64,000 nucleotides of DNA from contig JAQCZH010000001.1 of NCBI GenBank assembly GCA_027682585.1, positions 1-64,000 of the forward strand, read 5' to 3'. A program made the position numbers and the translations under genes. Positions 6,936 to 15,887 of this stretch are shown piece after piece (position 1 is the first letter of the stretch; every line of letters begins with the position of its first letter). Under the pieces are notes generated by a model. That model saw nothing but the letters and a program-made list of their open reading frames with translations, ran no database searches and was not told the DNA's origin. Source of the DNA: Lachnospiraceae bacterium AF51-6-b8A. Its GTDB lineage: Bacteria; Bacillota; Clostridia; Lachnospirales; Lachnospiraceae.

Positions 6936-9500
6936 ATGCGTATCGCAAATAAGGTGACTGCCATTGAAAAAAAGGGAAAGATATTTACCATCATGACCGA
7001 TGCCGTTGAAGTACGCCTGATGTTCATGACAGATGATATCCTGCGTATCCGCGCTGGATTTGACGGTGACTTTGCGGAGGAGTCTTACACTCTGGCCATG
7101 ACTGCCTGGGAGGATCGGATGGACGATGTCCTTGCCGGGTATCGCACCAGAGTTGAGCCCAAGGAGGGGAGACTTCTTACCGGGGACGATAAGAAGGCGC
7201 ATCTGGCCGAGTTGGACCAAGCTCTTGGCTACCCCCACGCAAATGCTGACGGGGTGGAGGTGATCTGCGGTCCCCAAATGACCATTGTTGTCTTCCGGGA
7301 ACCATATATGTTGAAGATCTTTAATGAAAAAGGACAACTGATTCATGAAGATATTCCCTACATGGGACTTCAGCAGGATTCCAATAGCCGCCGTATTCAC
7401 TACTCTGCTCTGACCGAGCACGATCACTATTATGGTTTTGGTGAGCGGACAGGACAGATTGACAAGCGGGAAGAATATATGCAGCTGATTCCCGGCGACT
7501 CCATGGGTTACAATCCAAAGAAGACCGACCGCCTCTATAAGCATATCCCCTTTTATGTGCGTCTGAATGATCAGACCAGGCAGGCGGTCGGTTATTTCTA
7601 TCATAATACGTATGAGTCGGATTTCGACATGGGAAGGAGTCACAGCAACTATGTCAAACATCATTCGGTCTATCGGACGGATGGCGGAGACATTGATCTC
7701 TTCTTCATCAATGGTCCCAAGATTGCCGATGTTGTCGAACGCTATACGGATCTGACAGGTAAGTCTGCCATGCTCCCCGTGGGAGCCCTGGGATATCTGG
7801 GATCCTCTATGTATTATCCGGAACTGCCAAAAGATGCGGATGATGCCATCATTGATTTTATTGATACAACGCGAAAAGAGGATATCCCCGTTGATGGTTT
7901 TCAGCTCTCCTCCGGTTACTGCAATGTGGAGACCTCTCAAGGGCTTAAAAGATGTACCTTTACCTGGAATTACGATCGATTCAAGGATCCGGCAAGATTC
8001 TTTTCCGAGATGACCCGGCGGGGCGTTTCGGTATCTCCCAATATCAAACCCGGCATGCTGCTTTGCCATCCTTTGCACGACGAATTTATCGCCAAAAATA
8101 TGTTTATCAGGGATGCGAAAGAGGACAAGCCTGCTGTTGGCATCTGGTGGGGCGGCCTGGGCAACTATGTGGATTTCACAGATCCCGCTGCCCGCAATGC
8201 GTGGAAAAACTACGTCAAGAAGTCTCTGATTCAATATGGAGATTATTCTATCTGGAATGATAACTGCGAGTACGATGGCCTGACTGATAAGGATGCCAGG
8301 GTTTCCTTCGAGGGCAAGGGAGCGACGATTGGCCGGACCAAGGCCGTCATGTCCAACCTGATGTGTCAGTTGGCTCAGGAGGCGATTCATGAGCTTAAGC
8401 CCGACCAGAGAGCATTTATTGTGACCCGATCCGGACATTCCGGTCTGCAGCGCTATGCGCAGACCTGGGCAGGGGATAACTTCACCTGCTGGGATGCCCT
8501 GAAATACAATATAGCAACGATCCTGGGCATGGGGCTGTCCGGTGTTGCCAATATGGGCTGTGATATCGGGGGCTTTTATGGCCCTGCCCCGGAGGAAGAA
8601 CTCTTTGTCCGCTGGGTACAGAACGGGATCTTCCAGCCCCGCTTCTCTATCCACTCCACCAATACCGACAATACCGTTACGGAACCCTGGATGTACTCTG
8701 CATCCAAGGACATGATCTCTGCGGCGATACACTTCCGCTACCAGTTAAGCCCCTATCTCTATTCTCTGATGCGGCGCGCCAATGAGACCGGACTTCCGAT
8801 CATGCAGCCTCTTTTCATGGTCTATCAGGATGATGTCAATACCTATCGGGAGGGTGTGAACTTTATGGAAGGAGATTCCCTTCTGGTAGCCAATGTCGTT
8901 GACGAGGGCGTTGAAACGAAAGATGTTTATTTTCCTGCCGGTCACACCTTCTATGATTTCTATACCAGAGAGGCCTATCAGGGCGGAGAGACCTACTCTT
9001 TCCCGGTCGATATAAAGAGTGTGCCCCTCTTCCTGGCAGAGGGAGCGATCCTGCCTATGGCATTAAATGAACTGAATAATCTGACTACCGACGAGGTGAC
9101 GGGACTGAAAGTGATTTTAGTTCCCTCCGGGCAGTCGTCCTTTGTCCTGTATGAGGATGATGGAAATACGATGCAGTATCAGCAAGGAGTCTACAGGAGA
9201 ACGGTGATTGAGATGGAAGAGGGGGAGAAGACCTCCGTCACATTCAGGTCTACCGGTTCCTACCGGTCTGCGGTAGAAGATATCTACATTGATATGGTTC
9301 ATCGGACCAAAGCACCCTTCTGGGTGGCTGTTGCCGGAGAGAGGCTTCCCCATTTCCTGCACCGGTCCGGATTCGAGCAGGCAGATTACGGCTGGTACTA
9401 CAGTCAGTCCATGAAGTCGGTTCAGATCAAGTACCCCAATCCAAAGAGAGATTACGAGTTGATCGTCAGCTTCGAGAACTTCGACCTGCTGGGAATGTGA
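6936..9500 (+). CDS. Glycoside hydrolase family 31 (alpha-glucosidase-like)
   Basis: An 854-residue GH31 enzyme with an N-terminal beta domain, a central (beta/alpha)8 barrel and C-terminal beta domains. The nucleophile is D442 in IWNDNCEYDG. The acid/base is probably D514 in TWAGDN. GH31 members hydrolyse or transfer alpha-linked glucose or xylose; the exact substrate cannot be read from sequence. No signal peptide is present, so it is intracellular. The open frame extends back to 6720, but the ATG at 6936 follows CGTGGAGGAAATAG and starts the conserved sequence, so it is preferred. An AraC regulator diverges from it and a decayed sugar symporter gene follows. Confidence 0.9.
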   Translation: MRIANKVTAIEKKGKIFTIMTDAVEVRLMFMTDDILRIRAGFDGDFAEESYTLAMTAWEDRMDDVLAGYRTRVEPKEGRLLTGDDKKAHLAELDQALGYPHANADGVEVICGPQMTIVVFREPYMLKIFNEKGQLIHEDIPYMGLQQDSNSRRIHYSALTEHDHYYGFGERTGQIDKREEYMQLIPGDSMGYNPKKTDRLYKHIPFYVRLNDQTRQAVGYFYHNTYESDFDMGRSHSNYVKHHSVYRTDGGDIDLFFINGPKIADVVERYTDLTGKSAMLPVGALGYLGSSMYYPELPKDADDAIIDFIDTTRKEDIPVDGFQLSSGYCNVETSQGLKRCTFTWNYDRFKDPARFFSEMTRRGVSVSPNIKPGMLLCHPLHDEFIAKNMFIRDAKEDKPAVGIWWGGLGNYVDFTDPAARNAWKNYVKKSLIQYGDYSIWNDNCEYDGLTDKDARVSFEGKGATIGRTKAVMSNLMCQLAQEAIHELKPDQRAFIVTRSGHSGLQRYAQTWAGDNFTCWDALKYNIATILGMGLSGVANMGCDIGGFYGPAPEEELFVRWVQNGIFQPRFSIHSTNTDNTVTEPWMYSASKDMISAAIHFRYQLSPYLYSLMRRANETGLPIMQPLFMVYQDDVNTYREGVNFMEGDSLLVANVVDEGVETKDVYFPAGHTFYDFYTREAYQGGETYSFPVDIKSVPLFLAEGAILPMALNELNNLTTDEVTGLKVILVPSGQSSFVLYEDDGNTMQYQQGVYRRTVIEMEEGEKTSVTFRSTGSYRSAVEDIYIDMVHRTKAPFWVAVAGERLPHFLHRSGFEQADYGWYYSQSMKSVQIKYPNPKRDYELIVSFENFDLLGM

Positions 9501-9515
9501 GATAAGAGCCCTCGG

Positions 9516-9740
9516 CACAAGAAGGGCGGTAGACAGTATTACGATTTCTTTGCTGAGGAACTGCCGATTTTCATTCAGAATGTCTTTCCTGTATCCAAAG
9601 ATCCGGCCAGGACTTATATTTTATGGGGATCGATCTGCTATACCGGCGTTAATATTCCCTATGGTTCCATGGCTTCTGCGATGACGGAAGATCCTGATCA
9701 GAGGCAGCAGTTGTCTACCTGGAAAATACAGCAGAACTGA
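9516..9740 (+). pseudogene. Remnant of a GPH-family sugar:cation symporter gene
   Basis: An open stretch without a usable start encodes a fragment ending at the TGA at 9738. It contains YILWGSICYTGVNIPYGSMA followed by SAMTEDPDQRQQLSTW. This is the hallmark loop of glycoside-pentoside-hexuronide:cation symporters (NIPYGSLASAMTxDPxxR), normally about 100-130 residues into a ~450-residue protein. Everything before and after is missing. It directly follows the GH31 gene, so an intact symporter-glucosidase pair probably existed before deletion. Confidence 0.75.
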
Positions 9741-9772
9741 AAAAACGCCGCTCCGTGCGCTGAGTTCGCAGA

Positions 9773-9836
9773 AAGCCGGTCGTCCTGTATCGCGGGTATG
9801 CACCCTGTGTAAACGCGATGCAGGGCGGCTTTTTTC
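9773..9836 (+). terminator. Rho-independent terminator
   Basis: A 13-bp stem with G-U pairs (9782-9794 with 9814-9826), extendable by AGCC/GGCT, is followed by a run of six T (9830-9835). It ends the GH31 transcript after the symporter remnant. Confidence 0.8.
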
Positions 9837-9896
9837 GAATTCCCACCGAATGTGAATGTGAGAGTTTCATGATTTCGTGAGCTGTGAAAAGGAGAT

Positions 9897-9926
9897 TTGC
9901 GTGAATGAAAGAATAGAGGGTATAAT
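9897..9926 (+). promoter_or_regulatory. Promoter of the histidine phosphatase operon
   Basis: TTGCGT (9897-9902), an 18-bp spacer and a perfect TATAAT (9921-9926), 31 bp before the ATG at 9957. Confidence 0.7.
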
Positions 9927-9956
9927 ATAAAAATCTATGGTTGTTAGGGAGAGAAC

Positions 9957-10571
9957 ATGAAGATCTGGATCAGCCGACACGGCCAGACAAATCTGAATCG
10001 GGCCCATCTTATGCAGGGGAGGACAGACGAACCGTTAAACGAGACCGGCCGCAGACAGGCCTGGGCGGCAAGGAGGGCAATGGAAGATTTTCTGGGAGAA
10101 TTGCCGGTCTTTGACGCAGTCTATGCATCGCCCCTGGATCGGGCTATTGAGACGGCCTCCATTCTGTCCGGCAGACCGAAAGAAGAAATCGGGATCGATC
10201 CCCGTATTACAGAGACTGACTTCGGCAGGTATGAGAGACGGCCCTATTGGGCGCTTGGTCCCTGGATGTCTCTCTACTGGCGCTATGCAGACTATCTTCC
10301 CTGCCCGCCCACGGTGGAGTCTCTGCAATCTATGCGCAGAAGATCGGCTTCTTTTCTCAGGGACATCGAGCGAGCGGGGGAGGCTTGCAGCTACGACAAT
10401 ATTTTGGTGGTCTGTCACGGAGGAATTATGCGGGCTTTGATTGGCTATATGGAAGATGCTCCGCACGGGGTGATCTGGCGGCCGAAACTGAAGAATTGCG
10501 AGATCCGCGTCTTTGAGAGTCAGGGCGGGAGGCGGCGTTTCCTGCGGAGGCTTCTGCCCGCGGCAGAGTAA
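9957..10571 (+). CDS. Histidine phosphatase (phosphoglycerate mutase-like) family protein
   Basis: A 204-residue protein of the histidine phosphatase superfamily. The phosphohistidine motif is SRHGQTNLN near the N-terminus, and the second catalytic histidine is in VVCHGGIMRA. Members dephosphorylate small metabolites (for example alpha-ribazole-phosphate, sugar phosphates, phosphoglycerate). The target here is not determined, and no cobamide genes are adjacent. It is cytoplasmic. It starts a run of plus-strand genes ending with the symporter at 13589. Confidence 0.85.
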   Translation: MKIWISRHGQTNLNRAHLMQGRTDEPLNETGRRQAWAARRAMEDFLGELPVFDAVYASPLDRAIETASILSGRPKEEIGIDPRITETDFGRYERRPYWALGPWMSLYWRYADYLPCPPTVESLQSMRRRSASFLRDIERAGEACSYDNILVVCHGGIMRALIGYMEDAPHGVIWRPKLKNCEIRVFESQGGRRRFLRRLLPAAE

Positions 10572-10730
10572 CTGGCGTCAAAGCCGGTCACAGACGGGCA
10601 CTTCTGCAGAGGCCTCTTCCTATGGCAGGGCGACAGAGTTTGGATGGTGTTTTGCCGGAAGAGAAGTCGTTGGCAGACAGGAGGCGCAGACAGAAGTGAT
10701 CCTGAATGATTACAGGATGAATGCAGGGAG

Positions 10731-11132
10731 ATGAGCAGGAAGATGAATATAATAGAGGAAAGGTTTGAGTGCCCCTACTGTGGCTGGACGCCGGATGCGG
10801 GGATGGAGAACATCAGATGGGAGCACTGTCCCAACTGTCTGTCTGCACTTCATGAGTACGACCAGGAAGAAAATGAGTGCGGAGGAGAACTGGAACCGAT
10901 TTCCATTTGGGTAAAGAGCAGAAGAGAGGGAGAGATCATTCACCGCTGTGTCATTTGCGGAGAACTGCATACGAGCCCGATGACAAAGTACGATAATCCC
11001 ATCAAGCTGATGAGCCTGGCGGCGGGGCCCCTGGGAACGCCGGCATTTCCGGTGGAACGGATGCAGGAACTCTTAGATCTGATGGGAGGGCAGGGATCCA
11101 TGGAGGGCTGGAATCGTGAACCGAGAGAATAA
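10731..11132 (+). CDS. RNHCP-like zinc-ribbon protein (divergent copy)
   Basis: A 133-residue protein with two CxxC pairs near the N-terminus (CPYC, CPNC) and one nearer the middle (CVIC), suggesting zinc ribbons. Its layout follows the next gene: CPNC, then ELEPISIWVKSRREGEIIHRC, then YDNPIKLMSLA. The defining RNHCP tetrad is replaced by WEHCP, so it is a divergent paralogue. The family's function is unknown; short RNHCP proteins are thought to act with RNA or translation factors. The ATG at 10731 has AGGGAG very close; an alternative start is at 10743. It overlaps the next gene by 17 bp. Confidence 0.72.
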   Translation: MSRKMNIIEERFECPYCGWTPDAGMENIRWEHCPNCLSALHEYDQEENECGGELEPISIWVKSRREGEIIHRCVICGELHTSPMTKYDNPIKLMSLAAGPLGTPAFPVERMQELLDLMGGQGSMEGWNREPRE

Positions 11133-11541
11133 GCGCCGTAAATATGATAAGAACTATTATATGAAGAACCCGGCGGTGGAGTCCTTCAAGTGCAAGAACT
11201 GCGGTTGGCTGATTGTCTCGAATGGGGCAGGATCCAATCATCGTAATCACTGCCCGAACTGCCTGCATTCCAAACACGTGGACAATCGCCCGGGAGACCG
11301 GGCAGCAGGCTGTGGCGCTGTGATGGAGCCGATCGGGGTCTGGACCAGATCGGATGGAGAATGGGCTATTATCCACCGCTGCACTTATTGTGGGGCCATG
11401 TCTTCCAATCGTATTGCTGCAGATGACAACCCGATGAAGCTGATGGCGCTTGCGCTTAAGCCTTTTGCTATGGACTATTTTGATAAGGAGCGTCTGTCTT
11501 CCATGCTGGAGACCATGGAAGATCAGGGAAATTTGTTCTGA
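11116..11541 (+). CDS. RNHCP domain-containing protein
   Basis: A 141-residue protein with the RNHCP-family signature HRNHCPNCLHSKHVD preceded by CKNCGW, and a later zinc pair around IHRCTYCG. These Cys/His residues probably bind zinc. Function is not established. It overlaps the preceding paralogue by 17 bp, and their start/stop regions imply translational coupling. The cytidylate-kinase-like gene follows after 28 bp. Confidence 0.85.
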   Translation: MNRENKRRKYDKNYYMKNPAVESFKCKNCGWLIVSNGAGSNHRNHCPNCLHSKHVDNRPGDRAAGCGAVMEPIGVWTRSDGEWAIIHRCTYCGAMSSNRIAADDNPMKLMALALKPFAMDYFDKERLSSMLETMEDQGNLF

Positions 11542-11569
11542 GGTTTGACTTTTTACAGGAGAGTGAGAT

Positions 11570-12190
11570 ATGGAGAGAAAATTACCGGTTATAACGATTT
11601 CCAGGCAGTATGCTGCTTATGGATCCACCATCGCAGGGAAGCTGTCAGAGCGCCTGGGAATCCCTTTTTATGACAAGGATTTTCAGAAACGGGCAGCTCT
11701 GGAGTCCGGTTATGGAGAGGATGAAGTTGCCAAGGAGGGGGAGGAAATCTCCAGAGGATCGATGTTCCTGAATACAGTTCTCAATAATTCTGCCGCCTAT
11801 ACTTCGTCTCACGATGAGATTAACCGAGCCCAGCGGAAGCTGATTCTGGAGCTGGCCCAGGAGCATTCCTGCATTATTATCGGCAGATGCTCGGATTATA
11901 CCCTGAAGAAAGCAGGAATTGACGTCTTTCGCATCTACCTGCATGCAGATCTTGAGAGCCGCAAGGCCCATGCCCAAGAACTGGGCGGTTACACAGGAGA
12001 CGTCCTCAAGTATATCGCTCACAGGGATCAGCTGAGGGAGAACTACTGCAAACAGTACACGGGCCATACAATGGGAGACAGCCGCCACTATGAGATTAGT
12101 CTGGATGTCGGCGCTATCGGCATTGAGACCTGCGTCGATGTCCTTACGAAAATTATCACGGAGAAATATGGGGTGAATCATGAGCAGTAA
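11570..12190 (+). CDS. Cytidylate kinase-like family protein
   Basis: A 206-residue protein of the cytidylate-kinase-like (PF13189) type. The N-terminus ISRQYAAYGSTIAGKLSERL resembles the P-loop region of this family, where the Walker lysine is commonly missing. IIIGRCSDYTL and FRIYLHAD follow the nucleotide-kinase fold. Biochemical function of the family is poorly defined. AGGAGAG precedes the ATG. It overlaps the downstream sodium symporter by 11 bp, so the two are probably coupled. Confidence 0.85.
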   Translation: MERKLPVITISRQYAAYGSTIAGKLSERLGIPFYDKDFQKRAALESGYGEDEVAKEGEEISRGSMFLNTVLNNSAAYTSSHDEINRAQRKLILELAQEHSCIIIGRCSDYTLKKAGIDVFRIYLHADLESRKAHAQELGGYTGDVLKYIAHRDQLRENYCKQYTGHTMGDSRHYEISLDVGAIGIETCVDVLTKIITEKYGVNHEQ

Positions 12191-13589
12191 AGCGAATCAG
12201 GGCGGAACATTTACCGGACAGCTGGGATTTGTCCTGGCGGCGGCGGGTTCTGCGGTCGGAGTCGGCAACCTCTGGCGCTTCCCCTATCTGGCGGCAAAGG
12301 ACGGCGGTGGGCTTTTTATCCTGATCTATCTGGCACTGGTTGTCACTTTTGGATTTACCCTTCTGACGTCAGATATTTCCATTGGGAGAAAGACAGGTGT
12401 GTCTTCTGTTAACGCCTATGCCAGGATGAAGAGGGGATGGGGATTTCTTGGAATTCTCACCTTCTTTGTTCCGGTTTTGATTATGACCTATTACGCGGTG
12501 ATCGGAGGCTGGATCTCCCGCTATATTGTCACCTATCTGACCGGGGAGACGCAGGCGGCGGCAGGGGATAAGTATTTTACCGGTTTTATCACAGGAGAAA
12601 TTTCTCCTGTGATCTATGCCCTGATCTTCATGCTGATTACAGCTGTCATCGTCTATAAGGGAGTAGAAGGCGGGATTGAAAAGGCCTCCCGCTTTATTAT
12701 GCCGGTTCTTCTTCTCATGATCATTTTCATCGCTGTCTTTGCCCTGTTCCTGCATCACCGGGATGCGGACGGGATCAGTCGAACCGGTCTGCAGGGGCTG
12801 GCGGTCTATCTGACTCCAAATCTGGAGGGTCTGACTCTTGGCCGCTTTCTGCAGATTCTGCTGGATGCCATGAGCCAGCTCTTCTTCTCCCTGTCCGTGT
12901 CCATGGGAATTATGATTACCTATGGATCCTATGTGAAGAAGGACGTCAATCTGTCCAAGTCGATCGCTCAGATCGAGATCTTTGATACGTTGGTTGCTTT
13001 CTTGGCAGGAATGATGATTATCCCGGCGATCTTCGTGTTTTCAGGAACAGATGGAATGGGAGCGGGCCCTTCCCTTATGTTTATCTCCCTGCCTAAGGTT
13101 TTTGCGGCCATGGGTTTTGCGGGTCCTGTTTTCGGACTGGTCTTCTTCATCATGGCAGCTTTCGCTGCACTGACCTCCTGTGTTTCTGTCCTGGAGACGG
13201 TGGTAGCCAACTGTATGGAGATCTTCCACAGCGAGCGAAAGAAGACGACTTTGATTGCAACCGTCATCTACTGCCTGGCCTCTGTCATTATTGTTCTTGG
13301 CTACTCTGTCTTCTATGTAGAGATCAAACTTCCCAATGGATCTACCGGTCAGCTTCTGGACATTATGGACTATATTTCCAATAGTTTCCTGATGCCCTTT
13401 ATTGCCCTCTTATCTACTATTCTGATTGGCTGGGTGGTCGGGCCAAAATATGTGACGGATGAAGTGGAGTCTTCCGGTCACAAGATGAGCAGGAAACGCC
13501 TCTATGTCATCATGGTGAAGTTCGTAACTCCTGTCATGATGCTGGTTCTCTTTCTGCAGTCTACAGGCTTGCTCAATTTCCTGAAATGA
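12180..13589 (+). CDS. Sodium:neurotransmitter symporter (NSS/SNF) family transporter
   Basis: A 469-residue membrane protein with 11-12 hydrophobic segments. The N-terminal signature is LAAAGSAVGVGNLWRFPY, whose backbone and side chains form the Na+ and substrate sites of LeuT-fold transporters. Bacterial members move amino acids (Leu, Trp, Tyr and others) with sodium. The substrate cannot be assigned. The start overlaps the kinase-like gene, and the transcript ends at a strong bidirectional terminator. Confidence 0.93.
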   Translation: MSSKANQGGTFTGQLGFVLAAAGSAVGVGNLWRFPYLAAKDGGGLFILIYLALVVTFGFTLLTSDISIGRKTGVSSVNAYARMKRGWGFLGILTFFVPVLIMTYYAVIGGWISRYIVTYLTGETQAAAGDKYFTGFITGEISPVIYALIFMLITAVIVYKGVEGGIEKASRFIMPVLLLMIIFIAVFALFLHHRDADGISRTGLQGLAVYLTPNLEGLTLGRFLQILLDAMSQLFFSLSVSMGIMITYGSYVKKDVNLSKSIAQIEIFDTLVAFLAGMMIIPAIFVFSGTDGMGAGPSLMFISLPKVFAAMGFAGPVFGLVFFIMAAFAALTSCVSVLETVVANCMEIFHSERKKTTLIATVIYCLASVIIVLGYSVFYVEIKLPNGSTGQLLDIMDYISNSFLMPFIALLSTILIGWVVGPKYVTDEVESSGHKMSRKRLYVIMVKFVTPVMMLVLFLQSTGLLNFLK

Positions 13590-13640
13590 GAATCCATTCT
13601 TGAACATAAGTTTTCTCTGCGATTTCAAAAAGAGAGATGA

Positions 13641-13685
13641 AAAGGCTCCCGCAGGACGATTTCGTTCTGCGGGAGCCTTTTTGGG
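13641..13685. terminator. Bidirectional rho-independent terminator
   Basis: A near-perfect stem (AAAGGCTCCCGCAGGACG with CGTTCTGCGGGAGCCTTT, 13641-13680, one G-U pair) is flanked by T-runs in both directions. It terminates the symporter gene (+) and the convergent Na/Pi transporter gene (-). Confidence 0.9.
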
Positions 13686-13750
13686 TGGAGAGGACAATGA
13701 CGTATCTGTCGGATGCAAAGCTCGACAGATCTGAGGCATGGAGCGGAAGA

Positions 13751-15556
13751 TTACTCCTCCCGATCCATATGGGTCTTGAACTTGGACTGAGGAATCTTGT
13801 ACTTGGCCATATAGCCGGCAACCAGGATCTCGAAGTTGTTGTCCTTGGCCTCGCGGGCCCGCTGGACGAAATCGTGGGTGACAAAATTATTGTCGTTGGT
13901 GGCCATCATGTAGACAGCCATATTGGCGCAGTGATCGGCGACGCGCTCCAGATCGATTGTGATATCGGAGAGGACCAGTCCCATTTCAATCGAGCACTCA
14001 TTGTGCTGCAGACGGCGGGCATGGTGATCCTTGATCTCCATATTGAGAAAGTCGATGGTGTCCTCCAGGGGATCGACGCTTCGGGCCAGTTCCAGATTGT
14101 TGCCATCGAAGGTTCGCATGGTCAAATCAAGGATTTCGCGGACGGCATCCGTGAAGACCTTGAGCTCTTCTTTGGCCGCATCTGAAAAGGACTGTCCGTC
14201 CTCCCGCATCTTTGTGATCGAGCTGGCAATGTTGAGCGCGTGATCAGAAATGCGTTCCAAATCATTGGTGGAGTGAACATGCATGGTCAGGCGGTTGGCC
14301 TCGTGTTCCGTGTGCGTTCTGGTAGACAGAAGAGTCAGGTAGGAGTCCAGCCGGTCTTCGTACTGGTCTACCAGAGCCTCAAGGCGAATGACATTCTTGG
14401 CCTTCTTCTCGTCGTACGCAAAGATGAGATCCATAGCGTCATTCATGGCTTCATTGGAATGCCGGAACATCTCCATGAGAACGACTTTGGACTGGTCTAA
14501 AGCCAGGACGGGAGAGTCTAGAAAGCGCTCGTCCAGGACATCAAAGGTGTGCATGCTTTCTCTGGCACGGGTCTCCTCTTCGGTGATGGGAAAGACGGTC
14601 TCAACCATCTTGACTAAAATATCAGAGATGGGAAGCATGATGACAACAGCTGCGATATTGAAGATGGAGTGGAAAACGGCAATGATGACGGGAGTGGCCG
14701 CCTGATGCATCACCGGGAAGTGAAAGAGCAGGTTCAGAGAGTAGAAGCCGATCATAAAGGTGAAGGTCTTCAAGATGCAGTAAAACATCTGAATCCAGGC
14801 GGCGCGTTTGGCATTGCGGGAAGCACCGATGGAAGAGATGACGCCGGTCAGCGCGGAACCGATGTTCTCACCCATGATGATGGGAATAGCCGCGCCCATG
14901 CTGACAGTTCCTGTTGTGGACAGAGCCTGCAGGATACCAATGGAAGCGGAAGATGACTGGAGAATGGCAGTCATGACAAGACCGGCAAGAAGGCCCAGGA
15001 TGGGATTGGAGAAAGCGGTCAGAAGACTGGTGAAGGTCTCGTTGCTGGAGAGAGGGGCTGCCGCTGCCGACATGGAACTCATTCCGATCAGGAGAATGGC
15101 AAAAGAGAGGAGGATGGAGCCGATATCCTTGGTTCGCTCCTTCTTGGCAGCTAAAAACATGACCAGGCCAATGAAGCCGAGGATGGGAGAGAAGTTAGCT
15201 GGTTTAAAGAGCTGAAGGATGATATTGTCCGAAGTGATGCCGGACAGAGACAAGAGCCAGGCGGTAATGGTGGTGCCGATATTGGCGCCTAAGATGACGC
15301 CGACAGACTGAGTCAGGCTCATGATACCGGAGTTGACGAAGCCGACACACATGACGATGGTTGCTCCGGAAGACTGGATCACAGCGGTGACTAACATTCC
15401 CAGCAGAGCAGCCTTCCACTTGTTGGAAGTGAGAGTTTCCAGGATTTTTTCCAGACGGCCGGAAGATACCTTCTTGAGGGAGTCGCCAAGATACTGGATT
15501 CCGTAGAGGAAAAGAACCAGGCCGCCGATCATCTGCAGGATAATGGTGATGTCCAT
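13751..15556 (-). CDS. Na/Pi cotransporter family protein with PhoU-like C-terminus
   Basis: A 601-residue protein. Residues ~1-310 hold two inverted Na/Pi-cotransporter repeats with the signature QSS motifs (VIQSSGATIVM and ILQSSSASIG). Residues ~340-590 form PhoU-like helical bundles. NptA/YjbB-type members transport phosphate with sodium across the cytoplasmic membrane, and the PhoU domain is thought to regulate them. The open frame begins at 15601, but the ATG at 15556 has AAAAGGAGATTTACAT just upstream and starts the first membrane helix. Confidence 0.92.
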   Translation of the reverse strand: MDITIILQMIGGLVLFLYGIQYLGDSLKKVSSGRLEKILETLTSNKWKAALLGMLVTAVIQSSGATIVMCVGFVNSGIMSLTQSVGVILGANIGTTITAWLLSLSGITSDNIILQLFKPANFSPILGFIGLVMFLAAKKERTKDIGSILLSFAILLIGMSSMSAAAAPLSSNETFTSLLTAFSNPILGLLAGLVMTAILQSSSASIGILQALSTTGTVSMGAAIPIIMGENIGSALTGVISSIGASRNAKRAAWIQMFYCILKTFTFMIGFYSLNLLFHFPVMHQAATPVIIAVFHSIFNIAAVVIMLPISDILVKMVETVFPITEEETRARESMHTFDVLDERFLDSPVLALDQSKVVLMEMFRHSNEAMNDAMDLIFAYDEKKAKNVIRLEALVDQYEDRLDSYLTLLSTRTHTEHEANRLTMHVHSTNDLERISDHALNIASSITKMREDGQSFSDAAKEELKVFTDAVREILDLTMRTFDGNNLELARSVDPLEDTIDFLNMEIKDHHARRLQHNECSIEMGLVLSDITIDLERVADHCANMAVYMMATNDNNFVTHDFVQRAREAKDNNFEILVAGYMAKYKIPQSKFKTHMDREE

Positions 15557-15887
15557 ATGTAAATCTCCTTTTCGTATGAGAGGGCCAAAGAGCCCATACA
15601 CAATTAATTTTACTTGCCGAAGAGAAGCTTAGCAAGAAAATACTGTATTTTGCGACAGATTCGGCACTGGGCCGGCACTGCTGTTTTGAGATGGACCTGG
15701 ATCTTAAAATCGGATTTGTTGTGTAAGGACAGTCAGTCTCGATAGAAATAGAAGGGAAGCATTAAATATAATCAATAAAAAAGAGTAAATATATACATTA
15801 AACTACAAAAATTATTATGTTACTATAAGAAAGCATCAGTGCTGGATATGGAATACCTGCGTGGTAAGCATCGGAGGAAGTCGCACA
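15557..15887 (+). promoter_or_regulatory. AT-rich upstream region of the leuA fusion gene
   Basis: The 331 bp between the divergent Na/Pi gene and leuA contain no gene and no T-box. Two direct repeats CGGCACTG (15662-15669 and 15673-15680) are spaced 11 bp, one helical turn. Bases 15740-15835 are strongly AT-rich and probably carry the promoter, but no single -35/-10 pair stands out. The repeats are candidate binding sites for the HTH fused to LeuA; this is speculative. Confidence 0.4.

Noticed and set aside
6882..8732. Long open frame (616 codons) on the minus strand of the GH31 gene
   Set aside because: The plus strand encodes a clear GH31 enzyme with its active-site motifs; the antisense frame has no ribosome site and an implausible composition.
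10513..10734. Short frame between the phosphatase and the first RNHCP-like gene
   Set aside because: No ribosome site; mostly overlaps the phosphatase gene, and the remainder has no recognisable motif.
15557..15887. Leucine T-box or peptide leader before leuA
   Set aside because: No T-box sequence (GGTGG...ACC), no terminator pair and no Leu-rich short frame were found.
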